64,000 nt of DNA from the NCBI RefSeq assembly GCF_051622035.1, contig NC_135357.1:32902191-32966190 (forward strand), given 5' to 3'. Made by a program: the position numbers and the translations under genes. The notes beneath the pieces are model-generated. The model had not been told where the DNA came from and made no database searches. It saw nothing but the letters and a program-made list of their open reading frames with translations. Positions 55,977 to 64,000 of the stretch are shown piece after piece. Origin of the DNA: Arctopsyche grandis. Lineage: Eukaryota > Arthropoda > Insecta > Trichoptera > Hydropsychidae. Position 1 is the stretch's first letter, and each line of letters starts with the position of its first letter.

Positions 55977-57454
55977 TTATTTCAAACGCACATCCAAAGA
56001 ATTTGCATCTTCAAACGGTTTTTCCCCAGTGTGAAAATGCATATGTTGACGGAGATTCGACTTACGATGAAATGATTTTGAACACATCTCACATTGGTAT
56101 GGTTTTATTCCATTATGACAATTCATATGATCCTCAAGGGCCGATTTGTAAGTGAACGATTTCAAACAAATATTACATTTGTGCGGTTTTATGCCAGCGT
56201 GAGCTTTCATATGTTGCCCGAGACTGTATTTAAGAGTGAACGCTTTCATACAGAGATCACACTTGAAGGGTTTTTCCCCGATGTGAAATTTCATATGGAC
56301 CTGAAGGTTGGATTTAAGCGTGAACGATTTCGAACAGACCTCGCACTTGTGCGGTTTTATACCGTTGTGCGTATTCATATGACCCCTGAAGGTAAATTTG
56401 GTACTTAATGTCTTCAAACAAATGTCACACTGGTATGTTGTGTTTGCCTTGTTGTGAGATTTTAAATGACTCGCAAACTTACATTTATCAGTGAAGGCTT
56501 TCGAGCAAATGCCACACTTGTGCACACTTTCACGGGTGTGAGTCTTCTCGTGACTTTCCAGGGAAACCTTGCATGAAAATGCTCTTGAACAGACGTCACA
56601 ATTGTATAGTTTTCTGTTTGTGTGAGATTTCATGTGGGTGAAATAGTAAGATCTGTATGTGAATGATTTTGAGCAGATTTTGCATTCATACGGCTTTATT
56701 CCTCGGTGACAATTCATGTGTTCTTCGAGGCTGAATTTAGAACCCAACGATTTGAAACAAATGTCACATTTGTACGACTCCTTAACGTGGCATTTTACAT
56801 GATTCAAATAGTAAGACTTATACGGGAAAGACTTTAAGCAAACATCACATTTGTATGATTTTTCCTTAGTGCATTTTTCAACTTGTTTCTGCAATATAAA
56901 ATAACCGTTATACAATTATAATCAACGTACAATTTTTACAATATTATATACTCAACACTTTACTTGTGAATTCTTCCCGTCATTTTCTATCAAATGAAAG
57001 TCTACTTCTGAATCGCATTCTTTTAGGGCAGTTAATTCCCGTTCATAATCCCTATTAGCAGGCGAATTACATACGATTGGTGGTGTCTCATTCTCCCATA
57101 CTAAATCATCGAGTATGATTTCTTCCCTTTTGATACCTAAACTTCCGGACAATCTCAATTTCTGCGTTTCTTCACTTTGTATACAAACATTTCTGAATTT
57201 GGATAACAATTCAAGACTATTCTTACACGAAAGACATACCACATCGGGTAAACGGTCGTCTTTCTCAATCTGCAAAATAAACAAGAGTGATCTTAAATGA
57301 GTAGGAGTGATTGAGATATGAAAGATTAAGAGTAACTTTAACCAACATCTAACTGGCAGCATGTCAAAATGCGTTGAACCAGTGGATGAGATACGGTATG
57401 GATGGAGACAGAAGATTCAGCTGGAGTAGAAAAGAGGCAGAGTCTACACTCCAT
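55977..57454 (-). CDS. ZAD-C2H2 zinc-finger protein Z8
   Basis: Exons 57454-57347, 57269-56964 and 56888-55977 give about 441 residues. ZAD: MECRLC and DVVCLSC; linker GIKREEIILDDLVW. Introns are 77 and 75 bp with GTTGGT and GTAAAG donors and TTTTGCAG/ATTGCAG acceptors. Exon 3 carries ten complete C2H2 fingers, from YKCDVCLKSFPYKSYY to YQCEMCSKSFHRKSNL, ending TGEKPFEDANSLDVRLK. Most inter-finger linkers depart from TGEKP. It is closest to Z9 (finger order and spacing match over the first eight). No sign of decay. Confidence 0.88.
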
Positions 57455-57563
57455 AGCTTGATTTTCAAGTTGATACCAAGACGGCTATATAAAGAGAAAA
57501 ATTTGTGATTCTCACCCATTTTATTTTTAAGTTACAGAACATTACATGAAGTATTATCATTAC

Positions 57564-57908
57564 CTTAGCATCAACAAGTGTGTCTATACTTGTCGACGGC
57601 AAATCTAAATCATATTTATTCAGCTGATCTAAGCCAGCATATGAATCTCGTGAATCATCCATACTAGAGAATGTGATTGGATTTGTCAAAGGGAAAGCTA
57701 GATTGTCTGTAGTTGTTCCTTCCTTTAATGCCTTTTTCTTAGCTCGGTACTCCCTACTTTTTTCCGCTCCACTTTTTGGGGGTTGTTTGGGTGGTTTATT
57801 GGCCCTTTGTCGTTCTCGAAACGCTCGAACACGTTCAGTGCTCTTTTTTTTCAACATATTTAAACTCAAGCAATCGATCAGATCACAAGGAACATTTGTC
57901 AATGTCAA
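57564..57908 (-). CDS. Orphan exon with basic REYRAKK motifs
   Basis: A minus frame with LKKKSTERVRAFRERQRANK and SGAEKSREYRAKKKALKEG, then an acidic part (SSMDDSRDSYAGLDQLNKYD) ending DTLVDAK before a donor GTAATG. It lies just upstream of Z8 and just downstream of a ZAD exon-1 relic. The basic motif is the one repeated at the end of Z7. It may be the last coding part of a reduced ZAD gene, or an alternative 5' exon of Z8 (splicing from GTAATG into Z8 is possible but unproven). Confidence 0.5.
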
Positions 57909-57966
57909 GAATCTAAGTTATGATATGTGACGTTTACGTATACAAAATAGAGAGAGTAGGGTAACG

Positions 57967-58063
57967 GCTGACAGTAGATCAAAATGCCCAGAATCGTTGG
58001 ATGAGGATTGACATGAATAGAGACCAAGATCCGAGTGGAGTAGAATAGAGAGTGAGTTGATCA
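57967..58063 (-). pseudogene. ZAD exon 1 relic
   Basis: Minus strand codons for LYSTPLGSWSLFMSILIQRF correspond to CxxTPxESSVSIHxxPHPxxxRIL of the intact genes with substitutions and shifts; the start codon and the first CxxC are gone. Upstream, 58105-58190 keeps the promoter block shared with Z7 and Z9 (ACCATATATTATGTTAAAGA, TATTCTCGAATAGAGATC). Confidence 0.75.
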
Positions 58064-58504
58064 CAAAATGGTTTTAAAAGACAATATGTAAATAAAAACG
58101 TCAAAACATACGTACAAATCAGAGTACGCAAACTATCGAAATTACGACCATATATTATGTTAAAGATATTCTCGAATAGAGATCTATGTACAATTATATC
58201 TATTAAATATCTAGATTGCCAAGTAAAACGTCGTTTATGAATATTTTTGGTAAATAAATCGTTTCGGATTAGTCTATATTGAGGATGGGTGGCCTGGAGT
58301 TTCTCAACCAACTATATCTCTCCTTCGAAACAGTAATTCATTATTTTCTAGCTTGAAACCAAGTATATAGGTATCGAAAAAGGGCGCATTACTGAGTGTT
58401 TAATTTTTGTATTTAAATATCGGTACAATTTTATTCGAAATAATAAATTTGCTTTATACTTTATCAGGGATGTTTTGTATTTGTAGCTTGTTCTTATTTA
58501 TTGG

Positions 58505-59015
58505 AACAGCGGGGACGCGACAATTGGTGCAAGTACAAAAGGTTCAACGACAAAATGTACCCGAAAATTAGTGCACTGACAAAATGTACCCGCGACAAAA
58601 TGTTCACGCGACAAAATGTCCACGGAAATAATGTTCAAGCGACAAAATGTTCAAAAATCCAAAATTTTCCTATTTTAATGGAAAAAGTAACTATTTATTG
58701 TATTATATATTTAAAATGATATTCAATGAGTCACAATGACATTCGCTTAAAATGTAATTGTTCAATTTAAATAAGAATATGTTGGTGCGGTTGAGAACAC
58801 CTGTAATTTATACTAATTTAATAACATCCGCGATCTATACGATGACATGTACCATATACATCGATAGATATATAACATATAATACAATAAAAAGTTACTT
58901 TTTCCATTAAAATAGGAAAATTTTGGATTTTTGAACATTTTGTCGCTTGAACATTATTTCCGTGGACATTTTGTCGCGTGAACATTTGTCGCGGGTACAT
59001 TTTGTCAGTGCACTA
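58505..59015. repeat. Foldback F3, short copy
   Basis: Left arm GGGGACGCGACAATTGGTGC followed by repeated CGACAAAATGTNC; right arm the inverse, ending ACATTTTGTCAGTGCACTAG, so the outermost 60 bp of the right arm are missing. Confidence 0.75.
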
Positions 59016-59601
59016 GATTTTAGCAATTTCGAACTTGCGAACGAGTTAAAACTTTTGATTCCTCATTAGGATGAGCGATATTATGAATTTGAAAGAAGTA
59101 AATCATTTTAAAAGTAGTTATGTGGGCAAAAATAATGAAATAACGGTGTGATTTATGTGTGTGTGTGATGACGGTCGGAAAGGAAGTAAAGTGTAGCCAC
59201 CAACATGGTCGAATCGGTCCCAACTCACAAGGTAGGTATACAAACTCTCAACCATATCGTAGAGCCCCTAGTTTATTTTCAGTCAATATATTTATGAAAA
59301 TTTACATTTTTAAATAAATTATCATGATTGTGTATATTGAAAACATTTATTAATGTTTGAAATAAATTAAATACAGATAATAATAATAAAATTTTATATT
59401 CGATAACAGTAGATTATTAGATATTATTTTAAGTGACAATTTTCTTTAATCAAATAATGTAATGTTCTTGTAATTTTGCCCCAGTACAGGATATTGCATG
59501 AATATCAAAATCACATTAATGAGTAACTGGTTAAAAATGAGCAAATGTTAGATTTGTTTCGACAATCCTATTGTGAGCTTTCACACCCTGCACAATTTTA
59601 G

Positions 59602-60532
59602 GGTTACACGACAATTGGTGCAAGTCCAAAAGGTTCAACGACAAAATGTACCCGAAAATTAGTGCACTGACAAAATGTACCCGCGACAAAATGTTCACGA
59701 GACAAAATGTCCACGGAAATAATGTTCAATCAACAAAATGTTCAAAAATCCTAAATTTTTAATGGAAAAAGTAACTTTTTATTGAATTATATTTATCGAT
59801 GTATATGGTACTTTTTATCGTATACATCGCGGATGTTATTAAATTAGTATAAATTACAGGTGTTCTCAACCGTACCAACATTATTTAAATTGAACAATTA
59901 CATTTTAAGCGAATGTCATTGTGACTCATTGAATATCATTTTAAGATGTCATTGAATTAATTTAAATGTTAGGGGTTCTTAGCCGTATCCAATATTTACT
60001 TATTTAAATTGAAAAAAAATACTTTCTAAGCGTATGAACTGCAGATTACATTGAATTAGTTTATATGGTAGGCAGTAAATTATTCATTTGAAATAAAGAA
60101 AATTTTGGAGACGGTTGAGAAGCCCTGCCATAAAAACTAATTCAATGTAATCTGCAGTTCATACGCTTAGAAAGTTTTTTTTTCAATTTAAATAAGTAAA
60201 TATTGGATACGGTTGAGAACACCTGTCATTTATACAAATTTAATAACGCCCGCGATGTATACGATAAAAAGTACCAGTACAAGATACCATATACATCGAT
60301 AAATATAATACAATAAAAAGTTACTTTTTCGACTAAAATAGGAAAATTTAGGATTTTTGAACATTTTGTCGCTTGAACATTATTTCCGTGGACATTTTGT
60401 CGCGTGAACATTTTGTCGCGGGTACATTTTGTCGCGTGAACATTTTGTCGCGGGTACATTTTGTCAGTGCACTAATTTTCGGGTACATTTTGTCGTTGAA
60501 CCTTTTGGACTTGCACCAATTGTCGCGTCCCC
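59602..60532. mobile_element. Foldback F3, complete copy with 9-bp target duplication
   Basis: 931 bp, flanked by CAATTTTAG (59593-59601, 60533-60541). The right end reads inverted GGGGACGCGACAATTGGTGC; the left end GGTTACACGACAATTGGTGC. Arms contain serial CGACAAAATGT motifs; a second pair of arms (CTAAGCGTATGAACTGCAGA and its inverse) lies inside. Such 9-bp duplications fit Mutator-like elements. Small coding frames here are spurious. Confidence 0.82.
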
Positions 60533-60679
60533 CAATTTTAGTTCTAGTGAACATTTTGTAGAAATATCACGTTTGCGTGATTTTAGCCCATTGTCAGATT
60601 TACTGCTTAAACAAATAATTTTTAATATTGAACGATTTTTGTGGTTTTATTCCAAATTTCCTCTGCATATTGTTGAGCT

Positions 60680-61216
<537 letters not shown>

Positions 61217-62845
61217 CTATTTTAATCCAGCCAATTCATGTTCGTCGTCGTTGGAGAGGGAACCAATTTCATTCTCCCATACTAAATCATCAAGGATGAT
61301 TTCTTCTCTTTTGATATCTGAATACTCGGGCCAACTCACTTTCTGCGGTTCTTCACTCGGAATACTAATGTTTTCGAAACTGCTGTTTTTTTTCAATTTT
61401 ATTTCACTGTGTGATTTTATATGATTTCGCAGACTGTATTTGCGAGTGAATGCTTTCATACAAAGGTCGCATTTGAATGGTTTTCCCCCAGTGTGATATT
61501 GCTTATGATCTTGTAGATTGGATTTAAATGTAAACGATTTGGAACAGATTTCGCATTTGTGTGGTTTAATCCCATTGTGTATATTCATATGACAATCTAG
61601 GCTGTATTTACTACTCAAAATTTTCATGCAAACGTCACACTTATATATCGCATTTGCCCCGTCGTGAACTTTCAAATGATTCGTAAACCTATATTTATCT
61701 ATAAATGATTTTAAGCAAATATCACATTTGAAAAGACCCTCCCCTGTGTGGGATTTCACATGTGTTGCTAGGGTAGATCTGCGAGAGAATGTTTTTGAAC
61801 AAAATTCACAATCGTACAGTTTCTTCTCGGTGTGAGATTTCACATGAACTAAAAAATAAGATCTATAACTGTAAGATTTCGAACAGATTTTGCACTGATA
61901 TGCCTTTATGCCTAAGTGACAATTCATATGTTCCTCGAAGCTCAATTTAGAACGTAACGACTTCGAACAAATGCCACATTTGTGTGATTCTTTAGTGTGA
62001 CACTTCATATGATTCAAATAAAAAGATTTATAAGGGAATGACTTTAGACAAATTTCACACTCGAATGTTTTTTTCTCGGTAGATTTTACACCCTTTTTAC
62101 ATTTCTGAAAAAAATAAAACGATGCAATTATTTTAAGCATGCATTTGCAGCATTATCATATCGTGAAGGTAATACTTTACTTTTGAATATTTCGCGCCAT
62201 TTTTATTTCGTGTTAAATGGAATTTTTGGTTTGGATCGCACGCTTTTAAGACTGTCAATTCACGTTCACTATCCACATTGCTAGCAGGCGAAGTATAAAC
62301 GTTTGGCAGTGAATTTAAACTAATATCATTCTTAAATACTAAATCATTCGATATAATTTCTTTTCTTTTGGTACTCGAGCATTCGACTGATTTAGGTCTC
62401 CGTGATTTGTCGTTTTGAATACAAGTGTTTCTGAAACTGCTCAATGATTCAAGACTATTCATACACAAAAGACATATCACATTTGGCAAACAGTCATATT
62501 TCTCAATCTGAAAAATAAACAAGAGTGATCTTGAATAAGTTAACAATTGGGATATCTAAAGGCTACGTGCACACTACCGATATCTACACCCGATATTTGC
62601 GAATTTTTCCATAACCAGTTCCTAAATAGCAACCACAGGTTGAAATATGGGAACTGGATATGGAAAATTCGAGAATATCGGGTGTAGATATCGGTAGTGT
62701 GGACGTAGCCAAAGGCTAAATGGAACCAAAAACCAACATCCAACTGGCAGCAAGTCAAGATACGTTGAACTAGTGGATGAGATATGCTATGGATGGAGAC
62801 AGAAGATTCGGCTGGAGTAGAACAGAGGCAGAATCTACACTCCAT
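61217..62845 (-). CDS. ZAD-C2H2 protein Z9 with a second ZAD-linker fused at its C-terminus
   Basis: Exons 62845-62738, 62507-62181 and 62104-61217 give about 440 residues. ZAD: MECRFC and NVICLLC. The normal linker position has a degenerate STKRKEIISNDLVF. Exon 3 carries eight fingers (FECEICLKSFPYKS to FKCDLCMKAFTRKYSL). The protein then runs, without intron, into SFENISIPSEEPQKVSWPEY and SDIKREEIILDDLVWENEIG, which is a ZAD-linker exon of the Z8/Z7 type, ending ELAGLK-stop. Downstream fingers continue in the same frame after that stop. So the 3' part of another gene has been joined to this one. Intron 1 (62737-62508) is long because of a 150-bp MITE. Confidence 0.85.
62561..62710. mobile_element. 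Hairpin MITE in intron 1 of Z9
   Basis: 150 bp; arms of about 60 bp (GGCTACGTGCACACTACCGA ... inverse TCGGTAGTGTGGACGTAGCC) around a 30-bp loop; AAA on both sides. Its removal would return the intron to the usual size of about 80 bp. Confidence 0.85.
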
Positions 62846-62896
62846 GTCCCAATTTTCAAGATGACTCCAAAAAGACTATACATGTAAACAGAAGAA

Positions 62897-62990
62897 GTGA
62901 AAACGTCAAATATATACACACAGAGAAGTAGCACGTAAGCCACCAAAAGTTTGACCATACTCGGTAAGGATATCTCGAATAGAAATCTGG
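62897..62990 (-). promoter_or_regulatory. Conserved upstream block of Z9
   Basis: Minus strand GATTTCTATTCGAGATATCC, TTACCGAGTATGGTCAAACT, TTTGGTGGCTTACGTGC, then TTTGACGTTTTCAC nearer the gene. The first three segments recur upstream of Z7 and the 57967 relic; the TTGACGTTT motif also occurs in the + strand group. Confidence 0.5.
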
Positions 62991-63000
62991 TAATTGGATT

Positions 63001-63222
63001 GTTAAACGGACTACTAGTCATATGTGAACCAGTCACAGGACAACCGGTCGCTCTAGATCGGTCACACGTGATCACCCGTCACACTAAAACTGGTCACGAG
63101 AAAACTGGTTGACCGATTTTAGGGTGTGACCAGTTTAAGTGTGACGGGTGATCACGTGTGACCGATCTAGAGCGACCGGTTGTCCTGTGACCGGTTTATA
63201 TATGCCTAGTAATCACCGAACC
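63001..63222. mobile_element. MULE-like foldback F2, complete copy with 9-bp target duplication
   Basis: 222 bp from GTTAAACGGACTACTAGTCA to CTAGTAATCACCGAACC, flanked by AATTGGATT (62992-63000, 63223-63231). The arms pair across a short centre at GAAAACTGGTTGACCGATTT. Confidence 0.87.
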
Positions 63223-63231
63223 AATTGGATT

Positions 63232-64000
63232 ATTAGTCACATTGAGGTCTCGAGATTTTAGTGACTTTTGGGGAGCGCTTTGTGACCAATGGTCACCGAA
63301 CCTATAAATCTACCATTGCATTTTAAAAATCAGTTATTGTCCTCAAACATAAAGACGTGATCGCAAATAGAAATAGTTTGGCTAAAATAGGAATGTAGCA
63401 TAAATAGAATGGCGATTAGGGCATAATAGTGAATTTTTATCAAACGATGACGAGCACATCATCGCAGAGTAAATTCGTTATCGTAGCAATAGCATAGCAA
63501 TATTGCGAGACGCTACTTTGTTTCTTATTTCATCTGGATTTAATGCTAAATCTGAAGGTAGCATTGTCGTCAAACCCTTTCAACTTTCTATCATTTGCTG
63601 TGTGCTATAAGTTTTGAATTTTTAAAATAGCAATACATCAAACTATTGAATGCTTATGTGCCTGAGCAGCCCAGTGCTGCCAACTTAAAAGCATGCATAA
63701 TATTGATCGCTAAATCCCCGCTTTGGCATATTTTCCAAATAAATGTTTGATATACGCCATGTTAAGTTACACTATAATCATTGGCCATGTGATAATTGTC
63801 AACCAATTAAATTAAAATAATGATCATGATGTTATAGCAATCTCACAGGTTTTCATGTTTTATACTTTTAAAATCACGCAGTAAAAGTACATAGCTGTTA
63901 ATTATGCTCAATAAAGACCAAATCTGTCAAATGCCAATAGTAAATATTTGATTTAAATCAGCATTTTGTTATCAGCTAGAAGTGGTGACTGGAGAAATAT
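63232..64000. other. Intergenic DNA to the window end
   Basis: 63240-63305 contains GACTTTTGGGGAGCGCTTTG and GACCAATGGTCACCGAACC, the inverse of a block found at 17745-17795, 23396-23446 and 30555-30605. Otherwise AT-rich with no gene seen. Confidence 0.4.

Noticed and set aside
58505-60550. Regularly spaced CGACAAAATGT repeats suggesting a CRISPR-like array
   Set aside because: Spacing is irregular and short, the repeats lie in inverted arms of a foldback element, and the genome is eukaryotic.

Overview
The window is nuclear DNA of an insect, probably holometabolous; I cannot name the species. The evidence is a cluster of ZAD-C2H2 zinc-finger genes (an arthropod-specific type), short introns of about 70-75 bp, a secreted YGPP-repeat protein like insect extracellular-matrix proteins, and a dense load of insect-type transposons. 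I see no bacterial operons, CRISPR array, rRNA gene or functional tRNA gene.

Layout. Left half, + strand: a non-LTR reverse transcriptase cut by the window edge (1-1509), then six ZAD zinc-finger genes, here called Z1 (1689-3045), Z2 (5957-8306), Z3 (12438-13616), Z4 (18089-19267), Z5 (23740-25002) and Z6 (30901-32016). Z3-Z6 lie in a tandem array whose first two units repeat at exactly 5651 bp and are almost identical. Middle (33-46 kb): mobile-element debris and two near-identical copies (35002-36394, 41737-43131) of a three-exon gene that looks derived from a Phantom/Mutator-like transposase DNA-binding region. Right half, - strand: Z7 (46068-47000), Z8 (55977-57454), Z9 (61217-62845) and ZAD/finger relics, with one unrelated gene for a secreted protein (49250-49873).

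The ZAD genes share one plan. A 36-codon exon 1 carries the first CxxC of the ZAD, exon 2 carries the second CxxC plus an acidic linker, and exon 3 carries 6-14 C2H2 fingers. Z7 has lost intron 2. A sumoylation-like site followed by EEI-LDDL-W is kept in almost every linker. Paralogues share promoter sequence (a TTGACGTTT motif) and 3' flanks, so whole genes were duplicated. Several copies show ongoing remodelling: a cross-over chimera (Z4), a fused second linker (Z9), lost finger cysteines (Z3/Z4) and truncated last fingers (Z1, Z2, Z6).

The spaces between genes are filled by nested transposons, many with target-site duplications that can be read directly: hAT (8 bp), a piggyBac-type MITE (TTAA), several LTR families as solo LTRs (4 bp), MULE-like foldbacks (9 bp), a tRNA-derived SINE whose 3' end matches that of a LINE in the same window, and three LINE fragments with GAA-type tails.
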